From Cryptosporangium aurantiacum (GTDB lineage Bacteria > Actinomycetota > Actinomycetes > Mycobacteriales > Cryptosporangiaceae): a stretch of DNA of 64,000 nt. The notes beneath the pieces were generated by a model, which saw nothing but the letters and a program-made list of their open reading frames with translations, was not told the origin of the DNA and did no database searches. Shown here one piece after another: positions 9,601 through 17,550 of the stretch. Positions within the stretch are counted from its first letter, which is position 1; each line of letters begins with the position of its first letter. The stretch spans positions 347,654 through 411,653 of the forward strand of contig NZ_FRCS01000008.1 in the NCBI RefSeq assembly GCF_900143005.1. The letters run 5' to 3'. Made by a program: the position numbers and the translations under genes.

Positions 9601-12009
9601 CTCGGCGTAGCGTCCGCCCTGGTGCAGCGCGATGCCGATGGTCTCGTCGAACTCCGGTGGGAGCGGGATCCGGTACGCGTTCGCGGTCCGTTCCGCGGTG
9701 TCGCAGTACATGACCGCGTCGATCGCCGAGTAGTCGGCGAGCGCCTGCTGCGCCGCGTCCACACAGGCTCGGACCGCCGCCGCCGGGTTGCGCTCGACCT
9801 CCCCCTGGATCCGGTGCTTGGCCAGCGCGTACGTCCGGCCCGGGTCGCCGGTGCCGGTTCCGTCGGCCGGGGTGAGCAGCTCGGCGGCGCGCTGGTGCAC
9901 GGCGCGGAGGGCGAGCGGATCCGCAGCCTTCAGCAGCGCGCGCCTGATCCCGGCGTGCACGAACCCGAAGTCGCCACCGCCGCGTCGTTCCACGACGCGC
10001 ATCCGGCCGGCCTCGTCGAGGGTGGCGCGGACGTCGTCGGGCGTCGCGCCGCTGACCGCGCTGAGCAGGTCCGGGTCGAAGCGGACGCCGAGCGTGGCCG
10101 CCGCCGCCAGTATCGACCGCACCGGCGTGCTCAGCTGCTCCAACCGCGCGACCAGGAACTCCACCACGTCGGTGGGCAGCCGGACGTTCGCCAGCCCGTC
10201 CAGATCGACCAGCCAGCGCCCCCAGGACGGCCGGATCAGGCCGCCCTCGATCGCGGCCTGGAAGTACTGCAGGACGGCCAGCGGGTTCCCGGCCCCAGCG
10301 GTCGCGATGCGCGCCGCGAACTCGACGCCCAGATCCATCCGGCCGGAGAGCCGCTCGACCAGCTCCGCGACCGCGGTGGGACTGAGCGGCCCGAGCGCGA
10401 TCCGCTCGTCGACGAGCGCCTGCATCTCCCGGGAGGCCAGCAGGCTGGTCGCGTTCGACGTGCCGCGGGACGTCGCCACCACCAGCACCGGCGTGCGCGC
10501 TTGCTCGGTCAGCATCTGGGCCAGCACCCGCACGCTCGCGGCGTCCAGCACGTGAGCGTCCTCGACCCGGATGAGCAGCCCGCCCGCGCAGCGGGCGAGT
10601 TCGGTCAGGAACGTGGCCACCGCGGCCGGGAACTGGTGCCTGCCGGACTCCTCCGCCGGTTCCGGCAGGCGCAGCAGCGCGGCCAGCGACGGTGAGAGCG
10701 GACGTAACAGGGTGCTGACCGGGGCCGCGGCCGTCGCCAGCCAGTGCCTGGCCTCGCGCCGGACCGCGCCCGGCAGGTGCTCGACGGCGCGGACGTACTG
10801 CTCCACGGCGGCCCGGAGACCGGCCAGCGGGGCCGCGCCGTCGGTCGCTCTGGCGGTGAGCACGACCGGACCGGGCCGCCCGGCCGCACGGGCCCGGATC
10901 GCCGCGACCAGCTCCTCGGCCAGCCGCGACTTGCCGATGCCCGGTGGCCCGTCGAGCACGACGGCCGTCGGTACACCGCGGGCGGCGTGGTGCCAGTGCC
11001 CCAGAAGCGCGGCCAGCTCCCGCTCCCGGCCGACCAGCGGCAGCGGCGAGCGGGCGTCGATGCCCGCCGGGACGGCGCCGGCGCGGGGCGGGACGGCGTC
11101 CGGGAGGAGCCGCCGCAGGTCGTCGGCGACCGTGCCCGCGCTCGGGTACCGGTCGTCGGGGTCCTTGGCCAGCAGGCGCGTCACGATCGCGGCGAACCCC
11201 GGGGACAGGTCGGGCCGGAAGGCGCGCGGGTCGGGCGGTGGCGCGGTCGCGTGCAGGTGCATCAGTTCGCCGACGTCCGCGGCGGCGAACGGCGGGCGGC
11301 CGGTGACGCACTCGAACAGCACGACACCGAGGGAGTACAGGTCCGATCGGCCGTCGACCGGGCGGTGCAGCATGCCGCACTGCTCCGGCGAACTGTAGGC
11401 GAGCGTGCCCGCCACGACGCCGGTGCCGGGCCGGAGCACGAGGCCGCAGGGTCCGTCGTCCTCGTCCGAAACGGAGCCCGGCCCGAAGTCGATCAGGCCG
11501 AAGTCGACGAGCATCGGGTACCCGTCCGGCCGGACCATGATGTTGTGCGGCTTCACGTCGCGATGGACGAGCCCGACGCGGTGCGCCGCGCTGAGCGCGT
11601 CGGCCACCGCGGCGCCGAGCGCGGCGGTGTCGGCCTGCGACAGCGCGCCCGCGTGCAGCGTCTCGGCCAGCGACCGGCCTTCGACCAGCTCCATCACGAG
11701 GTAGGGGCGGCCGTCGACCTCCCCGACCGCGTGCACTCGGACGACGCCCGGATGGTCGACGCAGGCCAGCACCGCGGCCTCACGGCGGAACCGATGCCGC
11801 GCCGGTTCCCCGACGCTCGCAGCGACGCCGAGCACCTTCACCGCGTAGTCCGGACCGGGAGGACCGCCGGTGCTCTCCCGGCGTGCCCGGTAGACGACGG
11901 TGTCGTTACCGCGACCGATCTCGCCGAGCAGTACCAGACCGGGAACCCTGGGGAGCCCGGCCGCGGACCGACCGACGGACACGTCGGGCACGTTTACGAA
12001 CCCACCCAT
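6649..12009 (-). CDS. Ser/Thr kinase - AAA ATPase - GAF - GAF - GGDEF giant signalling protein
   Basis: This single 1786-residue polypeptide combines five modules. Residues ~25-300 are a Ser/Thr kinase (glycine loop GEIGRGNDTVVYRA, YAVKVL lysine, VHRDVKPHNIM near 150, VDFGLIDFG). Residues ~330-700 are an AAA/STAND-like ATPase (PLVGRERELAALL, Walker A DGPPGIGKSRLAEEL near 355). A long helical TPR-like region follows to ~1310. GAF domains lie at ~1320-1470 and ~1476-1620. A GGDEF diguanylate cyclase spans ~1625-1786 (DGLTGVANRRHF, active-site RYGGEEF near 1696). The RxxD product-inhibition site is absent upstream of GGEEF (the sequence reads GATGVLGRY). The protein may couple ligand sensing and phosphorylation to c-di-GMP synthesis. 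It is cytoplasmic, with no membrane span seen, and transcribed alone. Confidence 0.92.
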   Translation of the reverse strand: MGGFVNVPDVSVGRSAAGLPRVPGLVLLGEIGRGNDTVVYRARRESTGGPPGPDYAVKVLGVAASVGEPARHRFRREAAVLACVDHPGVVRVHAVGEVDGRPYLVMELVEGRSLAETLHAGALSQADTAALGAAVADALSAAHRVGLVHRDVKPHNIMVRPDGYPMLVDFGLIDFGPGSVSDEDDGPCGLVLRPGTGVVAGTLAYSSPEQCGMLHRPVDGRSDLYSLGVVLFECVTGRPPFAAADVGELMHLHATAPPPDPRAFRPDLSPGFAAIVTRLLAKDPDDRYPSAGTVADDLRRLLPDAVPPRAGAVPAGIDARSPLPLVGRERELAALLGHWHHAARGVPTAVVLDGPPGIGKSRLAEELVAAIRARAAGRPGPVVLTARATDGAAPLAGLRAAVEQYVRAVEHLPGAVRREARHWLATAAAPVSTLLRPLSPSLAALLRLPEPAEESGRHQFPAAVATFLTELARCAGGLLIRVEDAHVLDAASVRVLAQMLTEQARTPVLVVATSRGTSNATSLLASREMQALVDERIALGPLSPTAVAELVERLSGRMDLGVEFAARIATAGAGNPLAVLQYFQAAIEGGLIRPSWGRWLVDLDGLANVRLPTDVVEFLVARLEQLSTPVRSILAAAATLGVRFDPDLLSAVSGATPDDVRATLDEAGRMRVVERRGGGDFGFVHAGIRRALLKAADPLALRAVHQRAAELLTPADGTGTGDPGRTYALAKHRIQGEVERNPAAAVRACVDAAQQALADYSAIDAVMYCDTAERTANAYRIPLPPEFDETIGIALHQGGRYAEALDRLAAAAARAENPLDQARLVIGIGQVHLSRWDPAAADDAFERALVVLGEPLPRHRIALAVSSGWAAIRGVTRMRTGLGAGTASGPERERLRLVTRALVGLANSCLFGMRPHQMPAYAFRALLPAARIGPTAEYVTVCGLIGVVSGAAGRRRSARRAFHRAREAADLLGDPQLAVQTAMHEAEARYLIGDSASDRAAALLGERGHWLDLFLFLNGIAVFCWQRLIRGDVVTAMAAYRRGARRLTLGDEDDAAFFLVGASVTAACGRLTDAAEQLTQLRELVAAREGGAPGLRVNVVLTEVQVAVESSDVGEHFDATLAWFASFGLAPAALLPVQRAIYIYQAYGRLEQCRQARRRNRTDGVPDAALGAARRAVDELAKAVRGRNLRVHSLVTRAELLRLEGDPKAALDAVLAAAAPIREASSALAEYEAARVRARALLELGEPGAARRAARDAVDLATEHGWPHRADWVRLEFELVAESPIGTHDPDWDLSRSAVDRERLVALEQVSKAAARVLDPRELARVGLDESIRILRAERGLLFLTDEETGRLELWLGRTARREDLVAPAGYATSLVDRVRLSRSELVITGTEDGAALGSASVLEHGLRSVVVAPLELDGRLLGVVYLDSRLATGVFRPRDAGILTAICAHVAAALETARAAQLAGEVRAVQQEYKVADLLRVAMTSVSGTLDPTEVLNRLHRALEAMLPGGVSWLVEQDETGQLLVSGEAGFEMVRPATLKLLLAVDEPTVVAIDAPTSLLVVPLTVPESAESPATRIGFVLLAADGPDAFRESHLGLADALVRHGMVAYQNAVLFRQVTELATIDGLTGVANRRHFYETATVMTAAGGPAAAIMVDIDHFKQVNDGHGHRVGDQVIAEVAARLRQALGATGVLGRYGGEEFAIVLDGADAARAVQVATELHADIGARPVDTDAGPLAVTVSVGVHCASGVDLGLLLSTADEALYEAKRGGRDRVVVANGARSGGR

Positions 12010-12198
12010 CGGCCCCTCGTCGACAGTGCCGCTGCCGCACGGATCCGACTCCGCAGCGATGCGGCGTCAGTAGCGGCGAGTTACCAGAGTACACGCTCCA
12101 ACGAGTTGTTGTCGGTGTTACGGCGCACTACCGGGAGCCACCTACGAGTGCTCGTTGCGAGGGCCGTGATAGGTCTTGGACAACCGGAAGGAGCAATC

Positions 12199-13062
12199 AT
12201 GAGCACGATCGAGCGGGTGGGCGTCGTAGGCGCCGGGCTGATGGGCTCGGGCATCGCCGAGGTGTGCGCACGGGCCGGCCTCGACGTCATCGTCGCCGAG
12301 GTGGACGCCGGGGCGCTCGACGCCGGGCAGCGCCGGATCGAGCACTCGCTCGACCGGGGCGTCAAGGCGGGCAAGCTCTCCGCCGCCGACCGGGAGGCCG
12401 CCGCGGGCCGGATTCGCTACACCACGTCGATCGACGACTTCGGCGACCGTGATCTGGTGGTCGAGGCGGTGGCCGAGGTCGAGCCGCTGAAGATCGAGAT
12501 CTTCTCCCAGCTGGACAAGATCGTGACGCGGCCGGACGCGATCTTCGCGTCGAACACGTCCTCGATCCCGATCATGAAGCTGGCGATGGCGACCTCCCGC
12601 CCGACCCAGGTCATCGGCGTGCACTTCTTCAACCCGGCGCCGGTGCTCAAACTGGTCGAGATCATCCCGTCGCTGCTCTCCTCGGACGAGACCCGCGCGC
12701 GGGTGGAGGAGCTGGCGACCGAGCGGCTGGGCAAGACCGTGGTCCGGTCCCAGGACCGGGCCGGTTTCGTCGTCAACGCGCTGCTGATCCCGTATCTGCT
12801 GTCGGCGATCCGGATGTTCGAGTCCGGCTTCGCCTCGGCCGACGACATCGACAACGGCATGGTGCTCGGCGCCAACCACCCGATGGGGCCGCTGCGGCTG
12901 ATCGATCTGATCGGCCTGGACACCACGAAGTCGGTCGCCGAGTCGATGTACGAGGAGTTCAAAGAGCCGCTGTACTCCCCGCCTCCGCTGCTGCTGCGGA
13001 TGGTCGACGCCGGTCTGCTGGGCAAGAAGTCCGGACGCGGTTTCTACGACTACGCCCGGTGA
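12199..13062 (+). CDS. 3-hydroxyacyl-CoA (3-hydroxybutyryl-CoA) dehydrogenase
   Basis: The 287-residue enzyme starts at an ATG preceded by GGAAGGAG. It has an N-terminal NAD-binding Rossmann motif (VGVVGAGLMGSGIAEV), the dinucleotide acidic residue in VIVAEVDAG, and the family's catalytic segment GVHFFNPAPVLKLVEII (His near 141). The C-terminal domain includes ANHPMGPLRLIDLIGLD and the typical ending KSGRGFYDYAR. It oxidises 3-hydroxyacyl-CoA with NAD(P), as in fatty acid or butyrate/PHB metabolism (FadB2/PaaH/Hbd group). It is monocistronic, divergent from the kinase gene across a 189-bp gap. Its last 13 bp overlap the convergent flavoprotein gene. Confidence 0.94.
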   Translation: MSTIERVGVVGAGLMGSGIAEVCARAGLDVIVAEVDAGALDAGQRRIEHSLDRGVKAGKLSAADREAAAGRIRYTTSIDDFGDRDLVVEAVAEVEPLKIEIFSQLDKIVTRPDAIFASNTSSIPIMKLAMATSRPTQVIGVHFFNPAPVLKLVEIIPSLLSSDETRARVEELATERLGKTVVRSQDRAGFVVNALLIPYLLSAIRMFESGFASADDIDNGMVLGANHPMGPLRLIDLIGLDTTKSVAESMYEEFKEPLYSPPPLLLRMVDAGLLGKKSGRGFYDYAR

Positions 13063-14633
13063 CCGGCGGCCAGTAACGGCAGCCTGGCGGGGACCGAGGG
13101 CAGGATCTCGCCCGGACGCGTCCAGATCTGGTCCAGACCGCCGACCGTGAGGTGGCGGGCCTGGGCCGGATCCGCGGCGCGGAAGTCCGACCGCTGGTGC
13201 ACGCCGCGGCTCTCGGTGCGGGCCAGCGCGGCCGCGTGCAGCCAGCGGGCGGCGGCGAGCATCGCAGCGGCCCGACGCGCACGGACAGCGTCGGCACCGC
13301 CCAGCGACCTACGGACGTGCCCCCACATGGCGTCCAACTCGGCCTGTGAGGCGCTCAGCCGGTCGCCGTGCCGGAGGTGACCGACGTCGTAGGGCAGTAC
13401 CTCGGCCTGCACCGTCCGGATCACGTCCCGGAAGTCAGTACCGGGCGTGCCCGTCGGGCGCAGCCCGGCTGCGCCGGTCGCGCGCACGGTCCGGGAGCCG
13501 TGCCTGCGGCCCAGCCGGGCCGCGAAGTCCGCGGCTCCCGCACCCGCCCAATTGCCGGACGCGATCGCCCAGGCCGTGTTCTCCGCGCCGGTACCCGGCG
13601 TCGCACCGAACACGTGATCCCGTGCGGCCACGTCACCCGCCACGTACAGGCCGGGGACGCCGGTCGCGCAGTCGTCGCCGCGCAGGCTGACACCGCCGCT
13701 GCTCCGGATCGAGCCCTCGAACAGCACCGAGACCGGGAACAGATCGACGAACGGGTTGACGCCGTCGGCGTCGAACGGCGCGAAGAACGCGGGTTGCGCC
13801 AGGCGCAGCGCCGAGCGCATCGGCGGGTCCACGCGGTCGAGGCGGCAGAACACCGGCTCGGCCGAGGCCGCCCTGGCCAGTACCGATCGGCCCCGGACGC
13901 CGGTCGTGCCGGGCACCGGTGTGCCGTCCGCGCGGTAGAACCGGGCCCACCGGGAGAAGCCGGTGGTCAGTACCGGGTTCGGCTCGGGGATCACGGGGTG
14001 GATCGCGGTGAACTCCGCTCCGGACAGGTCCGCGCCGACCTCGACGGCGAACAGCGCCCCGTCACCGCTGTTCACGTCGGAACCCACCGCGCGGGCCTCG
14101 TACCCACAGCCGCCGGTGGCCAGTACGACCGCCCCGGCCCGCACCTCGTAGCCCCTTCCCCGGGTCAGACCGCGCGCACCTGCCACCGCGCCGTCTGCGT
14201 CGACCAGCAGTTCGAGCACCGGGCTGTCGTCGAGGATGCGCACTCCGCGCCGCTGCAACCGGGATCGTTGCCACCGCAGGTGCGCCGACCCGGGGAGCGT
14301 GCGCTCGCCGGACACCTGTTCCCACTCGCTCAGCCGGGTCCTGGTCTCCTCCACCACCCGCTCCAGCCAGCGGGGGTCGGCCAGGCCGTCCCCGAGGCTC
14401 GCCCGGTGACCGACTTCGGATTCCTGGGTGTCCCAGTCCGCGGGGACGTCCCAGACGTCGGCGCCGCCGGCCGCCGCTGCGCCACTGGTGCCGGTGTAGG
14501 CCTTGTCCGCGAGCACCACCGACCGACCGGCGCGGCAGGCCGCGAGGGCCGCCCAGGTGCCGGCGGCGCCGCCCCCGATGACCAGGACGTCCGCGGTCAC
14601 CTGGTCGACCGGGTGGTCGGTGGCGGCTGTCAT
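13050..14633 (-). CDS. FAD-binding flavoprotein (fumarate reductase/succinate dehydrogenase/AprA-like)
   Basis: This 527-residue protein has an N-terminal FAD motif (ADVLVIGGGAAGTWAALAACRAG) and a mid-protein block ATGGCGYEARAVGSDVNSGDG. A late block (ESRGVHQRSDFRAAD) resembles the flavin-contact ESRG.H.R.DFP segment of succinate dehydrogenase and APS-reductase flavoproteins. I chose the ATG at 14633 because an AGAGGA ribosome site sits 6 nt upstream; the GTG at 14648 would place that site inside the gene. A short leader ORF with a cysteine-type signature lies just upstream, pointing to sulfur-linked regulation. A role in sulfur compound oxidation or reduction is plausible but inferred. No iron-sulfur partner is adjacent. 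Confidence 0.85.
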   Translation of the reverse strand: MTAATDHPVDQVTADVLVIGGGAAGTWAALAACRAGRSVVLADKAYTGTSGAAAAGGADVWDVPADWDTQESEVGHRASLGDGLADPRWLERVVEETRTRLSEWEQVSGERTLPGSAHLRWQRSRLQRRGVRILDDSPVLELLVDADGAVAGARGLTRGRGYEVRAGAVVLATGGCGYEARAVGSDVNSGDGALFAVEVGADLSGAEFTAIHPVIPEPNPVLTTGFSRWARFYRADGTPVPGTTGVRGRSVLARAASAEPVFCRLDRVDPPMRSALRLAQPAFFAPFDADGVNPFVDLFPVSVLFEGSIRSSGGVSLRGDDCATGVPGLYVAGDVAARDHVFGATPGTGAENTAWAIASGNWAGAGAADFAARLGRRHGSRTVRATGAAGLRPTGTPGTDFRDVIRTVQAEVLPYDVGHLRHGDRLSASQAELDAMWGHVRRSLGGADAVRARRAAAMLAAARWLHAAALARTESRGVHQRSDFRAADPAQARHLTVGGLDQIWTRPGEILPSVPARLPLLAAGHRA

Positions 14634-14640
14634 GGCAGGT

Positions 14641-14689
14641 CCTCTCACGGCGGGGGGTGGACGGTGGCACCCCTCCGGCTCACGAGAGG
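14641..14689 (-). promoter_or_regulatory. Nested stem-loops masking the flavoprotein ribosome site
   Basis: In the RNA read leftward, CCTCTC (14689-14684) lies four bases after the leader peptide's stop. It can pair perfectly with GAGAGG (14646-14641), which is the flavoprotein ribosome site. An inner hairpin GGGGTG/CACCCC (14674-14669 with 14659-14654) lies in between. A ribosome stalled or terminating at the end of the leader peptide would cover the CCTCTC arm and free the ribosome site. This is a structural reading from the sequence, not a measured structure. Confidence 0.55.
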
Positions 14690-14691
14690 CG

Positions 14692-14760
14692 TTACCCGCT
14701 GGACGGACAGAGCGAACTCGCCACGCGGAGCAGGTCCACGTGGCGGCGGACGACGCTCAC
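14692..14760 (-). CDS. Cysteine-type leader peptide (22 aa)
   Basis: This is a very short ORF with a GTG start at 14760-14758, a GGAG ribosome site 6 nt upstream and TAA at 14694-14692. The peptide contains RRHVDLLRVASSLC, with the single Cys five residues before the stop. Actinobacterial small ORFs annotated as putative leader peptides, found upstream of sulfur-assimilation genes, share an RR(L)HVDL.R...S..C signature. In mycobacteria, cysteine-rich uORFs regulate downstream genes by cysteine-dependent attenuation through translational coupling. It sits 58 bp upstream of the flavoprotein ATG, on the same strand. Upstream in-frame codons (to an ATG at about 14820) also exist, so the exact start is not certain. 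Confidence 0.72.
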   Translation of the reverse strand: MSVVRRHVDLLRVASSLCPSSG

Positions 14761-14847
14761 GAACCGCTCCACGTCCTCCACGAAACACCCCGTGAAAGGC
14801 GGGGTCAACGGACTCGACGAAGATGCGACACGAAACATAGCGGTTAA

Positions 14848-15639
14848 CTAGGAAAATCGGGTGACGCGCGCGACCGCGCCGTGGATCGCCGAGGGCTCCG
14901 CCGTGGTCTCGGCCCGCCATCGGGACACCGGGACCAGGCCGGGCTCGACCAGGGGATGCCCGTGGAAGAACGCGGCGACCTGGCCGGAGTCCCGCAGCGT
15001 CACGGGCGTGGTGGTGCGGGCGTAGACCGCGAGCCCACCCTCCGACGCCGGTGGCTGTGCGTTGTCGACGACGACGTGCGAGAGCGCGAGGTAGCTGCCG
15101 TCGACCAGCGGTTCGAGATACGCGCCGAGGACGTCGGCCGGTGCGTCGCCGTCCGGGACGAAGTGCAGCACCGCGATCGCTAAAACGGCCACCGGCTCGT
15201 CCGGGTCGAGCAGCGTGGTGCCGCTCCGGACGGCCGCCGGGTCGCGCAGGTCGGCGTGGACGATCTCGGCGCACGGGTTGTCGTCCAGCAGCCGGCGGCT
15301 GGTCTCCACGGCGATCGGCTCGACGTCGACGTAGACCACCCGCGTCCCCGGATCGCGCGCGTGCGCGATCTCGTGGACGTTGCCCGCGGTCGGGATGCCG
15401 GACCCGAGGTCGAGGAATTGCCGGACGCCCTGGTCGAGCAGGTAGCCCACCACCCGGCGGAGGAACGCGCGGTTCGCCCTGGCGTTGGCCCGCGCGTCCG
15501 GTGCCACGGCCAGCAGAGCGTCCGCGGCGGCCCGGTCGGCGGCGAAGTTGTGCGAGCCTCCGAGGAGGTAGTCGTACATCCGGGCCGCGTTCGGCTGGTC
15601 GGTGCCGCCGAGTGCGCGGGCCGCGTTCGGGACCGACAT
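14848..15639 (-). CDS. SAM-dependent methyltransferase (DUF574/Methyltransf_19)
   Basis: This 263-residue protein carries the actinobacterial DUF574 signature. It opens with PNAARMYDYLLGGSHNFAADR, then RQFLDLGSGIPTAGNVHEIA as the SAM-binding loop, and VVYVDVEPIAV with the acidic residue that contacts the ribose. The family is expanded in filamentous actinomycetes and often paired with XRE regulators; most substrates are unknown. The ATG at 15639 lies 5 bp after the stop of the upstream regulator, so both are likely on one mRNA. A second, divergent member sits at 56245-57063. Confidence 0.9.
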   Translation of the reverse strand: MSVPNAARALGGTDQPNAARMYDYLLGGSHNFAADRAAADALLAVAPDARANARANRAFLRRVVGYLLDQGVRQFLDLGSGIPTAGNVHEIAHARDPGTRVVYVDVEPIAVETSRRLLDDNPCAEIVHADLRDPAAVRSGTTLLDPDEPVAVLAIAVLHFVPDGDAPADVLGAYLEPLVDGSYLALSHVVVDNAQPPASEGGLAVYARTTTPVTLRDSGQVAAFFHGHPLVEPGLVPVSRWRAETTAEPSAIHGAVARVTRFS

Positions 15640-15644
15640 GCGCC

Positions 15645-16460
15645 CTACCGTAGTAGGCCCTGCACGCGGCGGCGGTCGTCCGGAGTGGCCGGTGCCTGCA
15701 ACACCAGCAGCAGGTCGGGGAACTCGACCGGACGGAGCTGGTAGAGCTCCAGCGAGAGGCGGCCCGCCGCCGGGTGGTCGACCTCGACGGCCTCCGGGTT
15801 GACGTCACGGACGAGGTAGTTCGGCCACCACGTGCGGAACTCGGGGCTCGCGTCGATGAGCGCGGCGACCAGCTCGGTGAACCGCGGGTCGTCCGGACGC
15901 TGCCCCACCGACGTGCGGAACTGGCCGAGCACAGCCTGTGCGGCCGAGGTCCAGCGCACCATCCTGGCCCGGTACTCGGCGTCGGTGAACATCGTCCACA
16001 TCAGATTGCGCCGGTCGTCGGGGAGCGTGGCCGGATCGTGCCGGACCCGGACGTAGGGCTTGTTCCAGACCACGAAGTCGAAGTGGCGGTCGTAAACGGC
16101 CGCGGGGCTCGGCGACGCGTTGTCGACCAGGCGCTGCAGCCGCGGCGCGACGTCCGCCGCGGCCGTCTCCACCTGCGGCACCGGCAGGCCGGCCAACGTG
16201 CGCAGGTGACGGTGCCGGTCGGGGTCGAGCCGCAACGCGCGGGCCAGCGCATCGATCACCTGAACGGACGCGACGATCGGGCGGCCCTGCTCGAGCCAGG
16301 TGTACCAGGTGCTGGAGACCCCGGAGAGCTCGGCGACCTCTTCCCGGCGCAGGCCGGGGGTGCGACGACGACCGCCGGCCGGGAGCAGGCCGACGTCGGA
16401 GGGTTGGAGCCGGGCCCGCTGGGCACGGAGGAACGCACCGAGTTCGGATCGATCCACCAC
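15645..16460 (-). CDS. XRE-family regulator with MmyB-like ligand-binding domain
   Basis: The 271-residue protein has an N-terminal helix-turn-helix of the LGAFLRAQR ... GLRREEVAELSGVSSTWYTWLEQGR type (residues ~7-62). A C-terminal MmyB-like sensor domain follows (residues ~110-260, with VVWNKPYVRV, RNLMWTMF and ELYQLRPVEFPDLLLVLQAP). MmyB-like regulators typically bind small, possibly lipid-like molecules and often control a neighbouring enzyme gene. Here the DUF574 methyltransferase follows after 5 bp, so co-transcription is likely. Two tandem GTG codons offer the start; the first is used. The 238-bp upstream gap holds promoters for this gene and the divergent DUF4132 operon. Confidence 0.9.
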   Translation of the reverse strand: MVDRSELGAFLRAQRARLQPSDVGLLPAGGRRRTPGLRREEVAELSGVSSTWYTWLEQGRPIVASVQVIDALARALRLDPDRHRHLRTLAGLPVPQVETAAADVAPRLQRLVDNASPSPAAVYDRHFDFVVWNKPYVRVRHDPATLPDDRRNLMWTMFTDAEYRARMVRWTSAAQAVLGQFRTSVGQRPDDPRFTELVAALIDASPEFRTWWPNYLVRDVNPEAVEVDHPAAGRLSLELYQLRPVEFPDLLLVLQAPATPDDRRRVQGLLR

Positions 16461-16698
16461 TATCCCGCCCCGGATGCGATCGTGGGTAGCAGCGTTGGCA
16501 CCAGGCTAGGCCGCCGGACCCGGATTACCGTCCGCTCCATGGTAGACACCGGGCGCATCGTCGCCGGTGGGAGTGCGGTGCCCGGCCGTGCGGCGTGCCG
16601 GGCCGCACGGCCGGATTGGGACTCTCCGTAGCCGCCCGCCGAACTGTCGGACGGGCTCGCTAGCCTCCAGCCACGTTCGACGTGGAGGGAGTGGCTGG

Positions 16699-17550
16699 AT
16701 GGCCTGGTTAGCGGTGGCGGGCGGCTACGAGGTGACGCTGGACGGCGAAAACCTCGTGTGCCGCAACGCGGCGGGCAAGACGCTACGTTCAGTGCCCAAG
16801 GCGGTCCGCGAGGATCCGGTGGTCGTGGGCCTGAAACAGCTGACCGAATGGCTCACCCGGCACGAAGCCCAATGCCGGGCCGACGTCGAACGCTGGATGG
16901 TCCGCTCGCTGCAGGTTCCCGCCACCCTGCTGGCGGAGGTCTGGGCCGACGAGGCCTGGGCGTCCGCCGCTCGCAACCTCGTGGTCACGACCCCCGACGG
17001 CGAACAGGTCGGCTTCCTCCGCGACGCGAGCGAGAAGGGCATCGGCATCGTCGACCTCGACGGTGAGACCGTCCGGCTCGACGCCGACCAGATCCTGTTC
17101 CCGCACCCGGTCCTGCTCGAGGACATCGACGACCTCCGCGAATTCGCCGCCGACCTCGAGCTGTCCCAAGCGATCGACCAGCTGTTCCGGGAGGTCTGGG
17201 TGCGCCCGGCCGACCTCGACGCGGCCGCGACGCGGGTTACCCGGTACTCCGGCGGGCGCTACGACCAGCTGCGTCACCTCACCGCCAGGGCTTCGCAGCT
17301 GGGTTTCCGCGTCCGCGGTGGGTTCGCGGTCTGTCGTGTCTTCGAGAACGGCCAGGTCGTCGAGGCCCGCTCCTGGGTCGGGTCGGACGATCCGTACTAC
17401 TCGACCGAGACCGGTGACCTGTTCTTCACCCGCTCGGACGGCGTCGCGCTGCCGCTGCGTGAGGTGGGGCCGGTGGCCTGGTCCGAGGGCAACCGGATGG
17501 CCGCCGGCCTGTACGCCGGACGCGTCGTAGAGAAGGAGGACGCGGCGTGA
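16699..17550 (+). CDS. DUF4132-domain protein, first gene of the MoxR/vWA/SWIM operon
   Basis: The ATG at 16699 follows a GGAGGGAG ribosome site; the longer frame from 16567 reads through non-coding Arg-rich codons. The 283-residue product is essentially a free-standing DUF4132 domain: RVVTP-like strand region (NLVVTTPDGEQVGFLRDASEKG), then LFPHPVLLEDIDDLREFAADLELSQAIDQLFREVW. In E. coli, YehI carries DUF4132 and lies in the yeh cluster with the MoxR AAA+ protein YehL. Here the domain is a separate gene overlapping the next by GTGA. Function is unknown; a scaffold or substrate-recognition role for the AAA+/vWA machine is an inference. Confidence 0.8.
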   Translation: MAWLAVAGGYEVTLDGENLVCRNAAGKTLRSVPKAVREDPVVVGLKQLTEWLTRHEAQCRADVERWMVRSLQVPATLLAEVWADEAWASAARNLVVTTPDGEQVGFLRDASEKGIGIVDLDGETVRLDADQILFPHPVLLEDIDDLREFAADLELSQAIDQLFREVWVRPADLDAAATRVTRYSGGRYDQLRHLTARASQLGFRVRGGFAVCRVFENGQVVEARSWVGSDDPYYSTETGDLFFTRSDGVALPLREVGPVAWSEGNRMAAGLYAGRVVEKEDAA

